Of a stretch of 8,588 bases of DNA, positions 1 through 6,154 are shown piece after piece. Numbering within the stretch: position 1 is the stretch's first letter; each line of letters starts with the position of its first letter. Position numbers and translations under genes: made by a program. Below the pieces are notes generated by a model that made no database searches, had not been told where the DNA came from, and saw only the letters and a list, made by a program, of their open reading frames with translations. Origin of the DNA: Sulfurospirillum sp. UBA6810 (GTDB taxonomy: Bacteria; Campylobacterota; Campylobacteria; Campylobacterales; Sulfurospirillaceae); NCBI GenBank assembly GCA_002469305.1, contig DKEY01000156.1:1-8588 (forward strand). The letters are read 5' to 3'.

Positions 1-14
1 AAAAGTAGAGAAAT

Positions 15-683
15 ATGATAAAAAAAAGTTTAAAAATATCATTGCTTCTTTTTGTATTGCCTCTTTTTTTTAACCTTATAGTAGGTGCAAGCAATGATGA
101 CTTTTTTATTGATAATGAAACTATAAAAAAAGTTGAACAAAAATATGGTGCATTTGCTAAAAATAGAGTAAATGCTCTCGTTAAGCTCATGAACTCCCTT
201 AAAAATGCAACAGAAAAAGAAAAGCTCATCAAAGTAAATCACTTTTTTAATCAAGTAAGATACCAATCAGACATGATAACTTGGGGTGAGAAGGACTACT
301 GGGCTACTAGGATGGAATTTTTAGGTAAAGATAGAGGAGACTGTGAAGATTATGCCATAGCAAAATACTTTACACTTGAGCAACTTGGCATCTCTACTGA
401 TAAGCTATATCTCTCATATGTAAAAGCTACAAAGCAAAAGATAGCGCATATGGTTTTAACATATTTTGAAACAAAAACAAGCGTTCCCTTGGTACTTGAC
501 AACTATGACAAGAGAATTTTACCGGCAACTCAAAGACCTGATTTGATTCCTGTTTATAGTTTTAATGGTAATTCACTATACTTGGCAAAACAACAAGGGC
601 TTGGTAAAGAAGTTCCATCGGGACTCTCAAAAAACAAAAAGTGGACACAACTACTTAGTGACATAAGGAGAAATAAACTATGA
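15..683 (+). CDS. lapG: LapG-type periplasmic cysteine protease (bacterial transglutaminase-like, BTLCP family)
   Basis: A 222-residue exported protease. LapG proteases cut the N-terminal region of a large RTX-type adhesin in the periplasm, releasing it from the outer membrane, unless LapD holds them inactive. Residues 1-25 are a basic start plus hydrophobic core ending in VGA, a likely signal peptide. The catalytic triad is visible: Cys110 in GDCEDYA, His145 in AHMVL and Asp162 in LDNYD. Asp109, Glu111 and Asp112 flanking the cysteine match the calcium-binding acidic residues known in LapG. Length is normal for the family. The start is supported by an in-frame TAG at 6-8, which leaves the ATG at 15 as the first possible start; the ribosome site (about 5-10) is weak. 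It overlaps lapD by four bases (ATGA), so the two are co-translated. The adhesin substrate is not in this window. Family and role are secure; the symbol is by analogy with Pseudomonas. Confidence 0.9.
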   Translation: MIKKSLKISLLLFVLPLFFNLIVGASNDDFFIDNETIKKVEQKYGAFAKNRVNALVKLMNSLKNATEKEKLIKVNHFFNQVRYQSDMITWGEKDYWATRMEFLGKDRGDCEDYAIAKYFTLEQLGISTDKLYLSYVKATKQKIAHMVLTYFETKTSVPLVLDNYDKRILPATQRPDLIPVYSFNGNSLYLAKQQGLGKEVPSGLSKNKKWTQLLSDIRRNKL

Positions 684-2626
684 CACTCTTTAAACAAATT
701 GCAATACTATTTTCTGTATTTATCATCATAATTATCACCTCAGTTATGTATCTTAACTTTAAATCAGCCAATGAGTTTATACAAAATCAACTCTATACAA
801 CTTCTGAGGATACGGCAACATCTCTTGGCTTATCGTTGAGTCTAAATATCCCCACAGAAAGCAATGACTTATCAACAATGGAAACTATGATTAATGCCAT
901 ATTTGATAGAGGATACTATGAAGCTATCATCCTTAGAGATACTAGTGGCAAAGTTCTCATAGAAAACAAACATATCCTCAAAGTTAAAAGCGTACCAGAT
1001 TGGTTTGTTAGATACACCAACATTGTTGTTCCAACAGCAACAACTCAGATATCATCAGGCTGGATTCCTTATGGAGTTTTGAGTGTAAAACTCCATAGTG
1101 GTCATGCGTATATGCAACTTTGGAATATCTTTATAGATATTTTACAAACATTTGCAATTCTCGTTGCTATAGTTTTAGCTATCTTATACTCGCTTCTCAC
1201 CTTTGTTTTAAAATCACTCAAAGAAGTTGAAAAACAAGCTATCGCAATCTCAAACAATGACTTTATTATCCAAAAAACACTTCCTTTTACAACAGAATTT
1301 CGAAGTGTTGTCAACACAATGAATAAAATGGTAAAAAAAGTCAAAGATATTTTTGAACATGAAGCTGTGATGGTACAAAAGTACAATGCACTACTTTACA
1401 ACGACCAAGATACAGGCATGGGAAATAGAAAATTCTTTTCACTTAGACTCTCATCTTTGCTCAACCAAGAAGATGCAAAATCAAGCGGTACTGTTGTCAT
1501 TTTTGTACTCAATCACTTTCATCAAACAAAGCAAAAAGTTGGATTTGAAGTGTTAAATGCTTATATCAACTCTCTCGCTGAACTCTTTTATGCAACAACG
1601 CAAGGTATAGAAGAGAGAGTTGTGTCTAGACTGAAAGATTCTGAGTTTGCAATGATACTACCACAAATAAACTACGATGAAACAAAATCTTTGATAAAAA
1701 AGTTTTTAGTAAAATGTGAAGAGATAAAAAGAGAAGAGTTAAGCGAGATAAAAGAGTTTTATATCAGTGGAGGTGCTACCTATTTTGATGAAAATGACAA
1801 CCAAAAAGAGATACTTTCACGAGCTGACTTCGCCCTCTCAAGTGCACTTATGAAAAGTGAAGCCCATGTACACTTTCACGAAATAAAAAGCGATGAGTCT
1901 TTGGAAGAGTTAGGAAAACAAGAGTGGTACAAACTCATCACTCATGCGCTAAAAGGTGATGGAATCAAACTAGCCGTTCAAAGCGTAAAAGATAGCTTTG
2001 GCGAGGTTTTTCACAAAGAGACTTACCTTCGTATGAATGACAAAGATGGTAAACTTTATCCAGCAAGGGTTTTCGTTCCGATGCTAAGTGCTCTTGCACT
2101 AACAGATGAAGTAGATAAAAAGGTGATTGAACTGTGCATAAAACTAGCTAAAAAAGAGCCAAATACGGAGGTAGCAATCAACATTGCAACCTCATTTATA
2201 AACAATACACAAAACATATCTTGGCTAGAAAACACTCTCAAAAATCTTTTACATGTAAAGTTAAAACTCTCTTTTGAAGCAGGTAATTATGCAATACTTC
2301 ATAACCTAGATAACTTTATTAGCTTTGCAAATTTAGTACAAAAATATGGTTATGGATTTGGTATAGACAACTTTAATATTACACCAAAAAATCTAGAGTA
2401 TTTACAACAGTTAAAACCTAGGTACATAAAAGCCAATAAATCATTTTTTATAGACATGAATACTGATACAAATAATAACTCTTATACTTCCTTTAAAGTT
2501 CTGGCAACATCACTTGATATCAAACTGATAGCAACTGCTGTTGAAACAAAAGAAGAATCAGATGCACTTAAAGCGATACCAATAACCCTCCAACAAGGTT
2601 CTTTTATAGAAGTCCCTAGAATGTAG
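680..2626 (+). CDS. lapD: LapD-type inner-membrane c-di-GMP receptor with degenerate GGDEF and EAL domains
   Basis: A 648-residue transmembrane receptor. In known systems LapD binds c-di-GMP through a dead EAL domain and then sequesters LapG with its periplasmic domain, keeping the adhesin on the cell. Layout: membrane helix about 7-25; periplasmic LapD/MoxY-type domain about 26-148 with a GW motif (Trp128) resembling the LapG-contacting tryptophan of Pseudomonas LapD; second helix about 150-176; HAMP linker about 177-225; GGDEF-like domain about 235-400; EAL-like domain about 410-648. The GGDEF signature is replaced by KDSEF (319-323), EAL by AVQSV (432-436), and the DDFGTG loop by IDNFNI (562-567), so neither cyclase nor phosphodiesterase activity is expected. 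The C-terminal QG and FIEVP (639-646) are kept, consistent with ligand binding. An AAGGAG site at 665-670 lies inside lapG, 9 nt before the ATG. Confidence is high because lapG is directly upstream. Confidence 0.9.
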   Translation: MTLFKQIAILFSVFIIIIITSVMYLNFKSANEFIQNQLYTTSEDTATSLGLSLSLNIPTESNDLSTMETMINAIFDRGYYEAIILRDTSGKVLIENKHILKVKSVPDWFVRYTNIVVPTATTQISSGWIPYGVLSVKLHSGHAYMQLWNIFIDILQTFAILVAIVLAILYSLLTFVLKSLKEVEKQAIAISNNDFIIQKTLPFTTEFRSVVNTMNKMVKKVKDIFEHEAVMVQKYNALLYNDQDTGMGNRKFFSLRLSSLLNQEDAKSSGTVVIFVLNHFHQTKQKVGFEVLNAYINSLAELFYATTQGIEERVVSRLKDSEFAMILPQINYDETKSLIKKFLVKCEEIKREELSEIKEFYISGGATYFDENDNQKEILSRADFALSSALMKSEAHVHFHEIKSDESLEELGKQEWYKLITHALKGDGIKLAVQSVKDSFGEVFHKETYLRMNDKDGKLYPARVFVPMLSALALTDEVDKKVIELCIKLAKKEPNTEVAINIATSFINNTQNISWLENTLKNLLHVKLKLSFEAGNYAILHNLDNFISFANLVQKYGYGFGIDNFNITPKNLEYLQQLKPRYIKANKSFFIDMNTDTNNNSYTSFKVLATSLDIKLIATAVETKEESDALKAIPITLQQGSFIEVPRM

Positions 2627-2646
2627 AGAGCTTTTTTGAGCTCTCT
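2625..2646 (+). terminator. Possible weak terminator after lapD
   Basis: An 8-bp perfect stem (AGAGAGCT pairing with AGCTCTCT) with a TTTTTG loop begins within the lapD stop codon. It is followed by only a broken T-run (TATGTATC), so intrinsic termination would be inefficient. It is the only hairpin between lapD and nhaA that could end the lapGD transcript. Confidence 0.4.
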
Positions 2647-2684
2647 TATGTATCGCCGATAAAAGAGGTATTTTAAATCTTCTA

Positions 2685-2709
2685 TTTAATATTTTATGTT
2701 AATATTAAA
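2685..2709. repeat. 9-bp AT-only inverted repeat upstream of nhaA
   Basis: TTTAATATT at 2685-2693 and AATATTAAA at 2701-2709 are perfect inverted copies separated by 7 nt. Half-site centres lie 16 nt apart. The repeat sits about 20 nt upstream of the candidate nhaA -10 box, where an operator could lie. Being purely A/T in an AT-rich intergenic region, it could be chance. Confidence 0.4.
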
Positions 2710-2728
2710 CAATTTTAGATCTAATAGA

Positions 2729-2734
2729 TATAAA
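2729..2734 (+). promoter_or_regulatory. Candidate nhaA -10 box (TATAAA)
   Basis: TATAAA sits in the 129-nt gap between lapD and nhaA. Initiation about 7 nt downstream would give a short leader (about 15 nt) that still carries the GAGGAG site. Upstream sequence shows scattered T-runs (2671-2674, 2685-2687, 2692-2695, 2713-2716), as in many epsilonproteobacterial promoters, and no clear -35. It is a weak match read by eye. Confidence 0.35.
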
Positions 2735-2744
2735 ATCACTAAAA

Positions 2745-2750
2745 GAGGAG
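2745..2750 (+). promoter_or_regulatory. Shine-Dalgarno site that fixes the nhaA start
   Basis: GAGGAG lies 5 nt before the ATG at 2756. The longer reading frame beginning with an ATG at 2696 has no comparable site, and its extra 20 residues (rich in N, R, K) have no counterpart in NhaA. The start at 2756 is therefore preferred. Confidence 0.85.
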
Positions 2751-2755
2751 TCAGA

Positions 2756-3922
2756 ATGAATGATGTCATTGACAACTTTCTAAAAAAAGAGTCATCTGCT
2801 GGTATATTGCTTATCGGCGTAACATTACTTGCACTATTTTTACAAAATAGTTTTTTATCAAATTTTTATAATAGTTTTTTGCATACACATGTAGAAGTAC
2901 GCTTTGGAGATTTACAGATTGCAAAACCTCTTTTGCTCTGGGTAAATGATGGATTGATGGCTATATTCTTTTTTCTCATAGGACTTGAGGTAAAAAGGGA
3001 GATACTAGAGGGGCATCTTTCATCTGTAAAACAGATAGCATTGCCTGGTATTGCAGCTATTGGTGGTATGCTTGTACCCGCTTTAGTTTTTTTAGCTTTT
3101 AATCAAGGTGAGTCTTTTGCAATGAAAGGTTGGGCAATTCCAACGGCAACTGACATTGCTTTCGCTCTTGGTATTTTATCTCTCTTAGGAGATAGAGTCC
3201 CTATCTCTTTAAAGCTTTTTTTACTTGCTCTTGCTATCATAGACGATTTAGGTGCTATTATTATAATCGCTCTTTTTTATACAAGCAATCTCTCTACTCT
3301 TTCTATCATAATAGCTTCAATTGCACTTATAACTCTTTTTGCAATGAATAGATTAGGAGTTGTAAGAAAAGCAGCTTATATCTTAATTGGTATTGTTTTA
3401 TGGGTCAGTGTTCTCAAATCTGGGGTTCATGCTACACTTGCTGGTGTTGCTTTAGCTTTTATGATTCCACTTACATGTAAAGATAAAAAAGGTAATAGTT
3501 TTTCGATGAGCAAAGATATGGAACATGATTTACATGTCTGGGTTTCGTTCTTGATATTGCCTATGTTTGCTTTTGTCAATGCTGGAGTAGATTTGAGAAA
3601 TATTTCCATTGGGGAGCTTTTTGGTCCTGTTCCTATGGGTATATTCTTTGGTCTATTTATAGGAAAACAAGTAGGAGTTTTTGGATTTAGCTGGTTGGCG
3701 ATCAAACTAAAATTGGCTTCTTTACCACAAGACAGCAACTGGCTACAACTTTATGGTGTATCTATCTTAACTGGTATTGGTTTTACTATGAGTTTATTTG
3801 TAGATTCACTTGCTTATAATGATTCAGAAATCTACCATTATGCTGATAAATTAGCCGTACTTTTAGGCTCGTTTATATCTGGTAGTATTGGTTACTTTGT
3901 ATTGAAAAAAGCTGTAAAGTAA
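2756..3922 (+). CDS. nhaA: NhaA-type Na+/H+ antiporter
   Basis: A 388-residue inner-membrane antiporter that expels Na+ (or Li+) in exchange for H+, supporting salt and pH homeostasis. With this start the length equals that of Escherichia coli NhaA, and key residues fall at the same numbers: Thr132-Asp133 in ATDIAF, the ion-binding pair Asp163-Asp164 in IIDDLGA, Glu78 and Glu82 in GLEVKREILEG, and His225 in SGVHATLAG. The conserved lysine in FIGKQVG is Lys304, and GIGFTMSLF (341-348) marks the TM11 region. About twelve hydrophobic segments span the protein. The gene stands alone: unrelated lapGD lies upstream on the same strand behind a possible weak terminator, and hisD converges from downstream. 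It probably has its own promoter. No nhaR-like regulator is in the window. Sodium dependence would fit a marine or brackish host, which is inference. Confidence 0.95.
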   Translation: MNDVIDNFLKKESSAGILLIGVTLLALFLQNSFLSNFYNSFLHTHVEVRFGDLQIAKPLLLWVNDGLMAIFFFLIGLEVKREILEGHLSSVKQIALPGIAAIGGMLVPALVFLAFNQGESFAMKGWAIPTATDIAFALGILSLLGDRVPISLKLFLLALAIIDDLGAIIIIALFYTSNLSTLSIIIASIALITLFAMNRLGVVRKAAYILIGIVLWVSVLKSGVHATLAGVALAFMIPLTCKDKKGNSFSMSKDMEHDLHVWVSFLILPMFAFVNAGVDLRNISIGELFGPVPMGIFFGLFIGKQVGVFGFSWLAIKLKLASLPQDSNWLQLYGVSILTGIGFTMSLFVDSLAYNDSEIYHYADKLAVLLGSFISGSIGYFVLKKAVK

Positions 3923-3942
3923 GCAGAATTTCTGCTTACTTT
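3916..3942. terminator. Shared bidirectional terminator of nhaA and hisD
   Basis: A perfect 12-bp stem (AAAGTAAGCAGA with TCTGCTTACTTT) and a 3-nt loop. Both ends of the stem are A/T-rich, giving a terminal T-run when read from either strand. The nhaA stop TAA (3920-3922) and the hisD stop TAA (read on the minus strand at 3938-3936) lie opposite each other in the stem. Only 13 nt separate the two genes, so this hairpin must serve both. Confidence 0.85.
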
Positions 3943-5225
3943 AATCTCTCCAAAACTGAAGCTTCATGTGCACCAAGTCCTTCTGTATGTGCTAACATCG
4001 CACACTCTCTCCCGATGGCTTGTATCCCTTTTTGGCTCATACTGATGATGGAGGATTTTTTGATAAAATTTTCAACTCCAAGTGGAGAGTAAAATCTAGC
4101 TGTTCCTCCTGTTGGCAACGTATGATTTGGTCCTGCTATATAATCACCTATCGACTCAGGAGTATAACGCCCCATGAAAATTGCTCCTGCATGTTTGATT
4201 TGTGGTAGTAAATCAAACGGATGTTTTGTCATAACTTCTAAGTGCTCAGGTGCTATTTTATTCATAAGTTCAATCGCCTCATCCATATCACGTGTCACGA
4301 TGATAGCACCACGCTCTGTGATTGACTTTATTGCTATCTCTTTACGATTTAGCTTTTCTAACCACTCATATACTTTTTTACTTGTAGCATTTGCTACACT
4401 TGCAATCGGAGTAATAAGAATAGAACTAGCCATCTCATCATGTTCTGCTTGGCTAAGTAAGTCAATAGCAAGTAAGTTAGCATCACTACTTTCATCTGCT
4501 AAGATTCCTATCTCACTTGGACCTGCTATCATATCTATGTTTACTTCACCAAAAACAAGCTTTTTAGCAGTTGCTACAAAGATATTGCCAGGGCCTGTGA
4601 TAACATCTACTTTTGGGATACTTTTTGTTCCATATGCCATAGCTGCAATCGCACTTGCACCTCCAACTTTAAAAGCTTTTTTGATACCACACAGATGCAT
4701 AGCTGCGAGTAAAAGTTCATTGAGCTCATTGTTTGGAGCAGGTGTACAAACTACTATCTCTTCAACTCCTGCTACTATTGCAGGGATTGCATTCATCAAA
4801 AGCGAGCTTGGATATGCTGCTTTACCACCTGGTATATATAGCCCAGCTCTCTCAACAGGAGTAACCTTTTGTCCAAGTACATTTCCATTGGCCTCAAAAT
4901 CCAACCACGAATTTGGCTTTTGCTTCTCATGATATGATTTAATGCGATCATATGCCACTTGTAGCGAGTGTTTGAGATCATCACTGATACTCTCATAGGC
5001 TTTTTGCATATCTTCTGTGCATATTTCCAAATCACCATCACTTCTCACGGTCCATTTGTCAAACTTTTCTATGTGCTCTTTGAGGGCATCGTTACCATTT
5101 CTTTTGATTTGTGAAATTATATCGAGGACTATTTTGGAAACATTGTCCATGTCCATATGCCCACGTTTTAGGAGTTCATCAAACTCTTTTTTAAAATTTT
5201 CATCACTTGTATATAACTGTTTCAT
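3936..5225 (-). CDS. hisD: Histidinol dehydrogenase
   Basis: A 429-residue zinc enzyme that performs the last two steps of histidine biosynthesis, oxidising L-histidinol through L-histidinal to L-histidine with two NAD+; cytoplasmic. Length is typical. Visible signatures are GPGNIFVATAKK (211-222), DMIAGPSE (231-238), SQAEHDE (258-264) and IAPEHLE (324-330). Zinc ligands by family alignment are Gln259, His262, Asp361 and His420; Glu327-His328 is the catalytic acid/base pair. It is the last gene of the minus-strand run, 16 nt after the PLP-enzyme gene, with an AAAGGA site at 5237-5242 about 11 nt before the ATG. No other his gene is in the window, so it is separated from any his cluster. A TGATATAAT box at 5263-5255 could supply a private promoter. 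Identification is secure. Confidence 0.97.
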   Translation of the reverse strand: MKQLYTSDENFKKEFDELLKRGHMDMDNVSKIVLDIISQIKRNGNDALKEHIEKFDKWTVRSDGDLEICTEDMQKAYESISDDLKHSLQVAYDRIKSYHEKQKPNSWLDFEANGNVLGQKVTPVERAGLYIPGGKAAYPSSLLMNAIPAIVAGVEEIVVCTPAPNNELNELLLAAMHLCGIKKAFKVGGASAIAAMAYGTKSIPKVDVITGPGNIFVATAKKLVFGEVNIDMIAGPSEIGILADESSDANLLAIDLLSQAEHDEMASSILITPIASVANATSKKVYEWLEKLNRKEIAIKSITERGAIIVTRDMDEAIELMNKIAPEHLEVMTKHPFDLLPQIKHAGAIFMGRYTPESIGDYIAGPNHTLPTGGTARFYSPLGVENFIKKSSIISMSQKGIQAIGRECAMLAHTEGLGAHEASVLERLK

Positions 5226-5226
5226 T
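5212..5226. repeat. 15-nt direct repeat, copy at the hisD start
   Basis: TATAACTGTTTCATT (plus strand), identical to 5243-5257 and offset by 31 nt. Read on the minus strand, this copy contains the hisD ATG and encodes its first residues MKQL. Confidence 0.9.
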
Positions 5227-5241
5227 GTTGTAAATATCCTT

Positions 5242-6123
5242 TTATAACTGTTTCATTATATCATATTTGTACTGATACCTTTGAAGCATAGACTCGTTGC
5301 CTTTGAGTCCACCTTGGTGGATATACACCAAAGTACCATCTAGCTTATCTCTATTTTCCAAGTATTTTACCCAGCCAACCATATCATATAAAAGATCAAA
5401 CTCTACACCTGTTTGCTCTTGCAAATCCTTCCAAAGCGCATAGAGTTCAAGCTTTATCTTTCCATAGTGATACTTCTTTTGTGAACTCAAGATTTGGGGA
5501 TATATCGAACTATCTTTCTCTATCATTTGCCACTGTTTTTGAAGATAGTCATCATCACCTACTGTACTACATGTAAAGACTTTTACATGTAAGTGTTTTT
5601 GCAAATAAAGTGCTGTTGTACCTGTTCCTGAGGGTAAAAAAACATATGGATTTTGTATATTGTTTTGCTTTATCTCTTCTTCTAACTCTTTTGCTAAAAT
5701 TTTTACACCATACTCTGCCTCAACTTGTCTGCCACCCTCTTGTATCACTAAAGTACTCTTGTCATAAAGACTTTGTGCCTCATCTTCTCTATGTAAAGAT
5801 TCAAAAATCTTCATTCCATTTTGGAGTGCATACTTATAATTACCGATAGGATTTTCTTTTAAAAAAGTTGGTATATGCTCACAAAAGTAGATAAATTCCC
5901 AACCTCTTAGTTTTGCCATCACAGAGAGAGAATACATTGCATTTGATTGATTTGAACCAGAAGAGACAACTCTTCTTACATGTGGAAAATTCTCATTTAA
6001 AAAGTAATGAAATTTTCTAGCTTTGTTGCCAGAAAAATCTACATGTAATAAATCATCTCTTTTTAAAAAAAAGTCAAAATCTCTATATCGATGTTTTTGT
6101 AGGGGTGATGGAGTAAATTTCAT
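5242..6123 (-). CDS. PLP-dependent ACC deaminase / D-cysteine desulfhydrase family protein
   Basis: A 293-residue cytoplasmic fold-type II pyridoxal-phosphate enzyme of the family annotated as 1-aminocyclopropane-1-carboxylate deaminase or D-cysteine desulfhydrase. Lys34 in SGNKARKF is the expected Schiff-base lysine; SGSNQSNAM (55-63) is the substrate-loop region corresponding to the SNHxR-type motif of the family; PSGTGTT (164-170) is the phosphate-binding loop; HQGG (269-272) matches the C-terminal HxGG motif. It is some 30-45 residues shorter than characterised ACC deaminases and D-cysteine desulfhydrases, yet keeps both ends of the fold. Substrate cannot be decided by eye: D-cysteine or a related amino acid is more likely than ACC in a free-living bacterium. 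It follows fbaA by 31 nt; its AGGAGG ribosome site lies in a hairpin, about 12 nt before the ATG. The last four residues, MKQL, duplicate the HisD start. Confidence 0.8.
   Translation of the reverse strand: MKFTPSPLQKHRYRDFDFFLKRDDLLHVDFSGNKARKFHYFLNENFPHVRRVVSSGSNQSNAMYSLSVMAKLRGWEFIYFCEHIPTFLKENPIGNYKYALQNGMKIFESLHREDEAQSLYDKSTLVIQEGGRQVEAEYGVKILAKELEEEIKQNNIQNPYVFLPSGTGTTALYLQKHLHVKVFTCSTVGDDDYLQKQWQMIEKDSSIYPQILSSQKKYHYGKIKLELYALWKDLQEQTGVEFDLLYDMVGWVKYLENRDKLDGTLVYIHQGGLKGNESMLQRYQYKYDIMKQL
5243..5257. repeat. 15-nt direct repeat, copy at the end of the PLP-enzyme gene
   Basis: Identical to 5212-5226. Read on the minus strand, this copy encodes the last residues MKQL of the PLP enzyme and supplies the first two bases of its TAA stop (5244-5242). 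Bases on both outer sides differ between the copies, so the match is exactly 15 nt. Confidence 0.9.
5255..5263 (-). promoter_or_regulatory. Candidate internal promoter for hisD (extended -10, TGATATAAT)
   Basis: The minus strand reads TGATATAAT, a full TGn plus TATAAT extended -10 box, inside the last codons of the PLP-enzyme gene. Initiation 7 nt on, near 5248, would leave a leader of about 23 nt holding the hisD AAAGGA site. The same nine bases precede nth. TATAAT alone is common in this AT-rich sequence, so position carries much of the weight. Confidence 0.5.
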
Positions 6124-6130
6124 AATAGCT

Positions 6131-6153
6131 GAGAGCCTCCTAAGAGGCTCATC
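6131..6153 (-). promoter_or_regulatory. Hairpin covering the Shine-Dalgarno of the PLP-enzyme gene
   Basis: Read on the minus strand, GAGCCTC (6150-6144), loop TTAG and GAGGCTC (6139-6133) form a 7-bp G/C-rich stem, extendable by a GA/TC pair across one bulged base. The AGGAGG site (6141-6136) lies in the loop and 3' arm, so the folded RNA would hide it. No T-run follows on the minus strand, which argues against a simple terminator. The 5' arm begins one base after the fbaA stop codon, so a ribosome finishing fbaA would open it, which suggests translational coupling. Confidence 0.55.
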
Positions 6154-6154
6154 T

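Noticed and set aside
1370..2626. Active diguanylate cyclase or phosphodiesterase
   Set aside because: The GGDEF, EAL and DDFGTG motifs are all replaced (KDSEF, AVQSV, IDNFNI), which is the receptor pattern of LapD rather than an enzyme.
2651..2661. TATCG-C-CGATA palindrome after lapD
   Set aside because: It is only five base pairs with a one-base centre, so it cannot fold as RNA and is too short to call an operator.
2696..2755. N-terminal extension of nhaA by 20 residues
   Set aside because: There is no ribosome site before 2696, while GAGGAG precedes 2756, and the shorter protein aligns residue for residue with E. coli NhaA numbering.
4174..4932. Plus-strand open frame of 252 codons across the hisD region
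   Set aside because: It lies wholly antisense to hisD, which has complete catalytic motifs. The antisense product shows no recognisable domain and only shadow composition rich in S, A and I.
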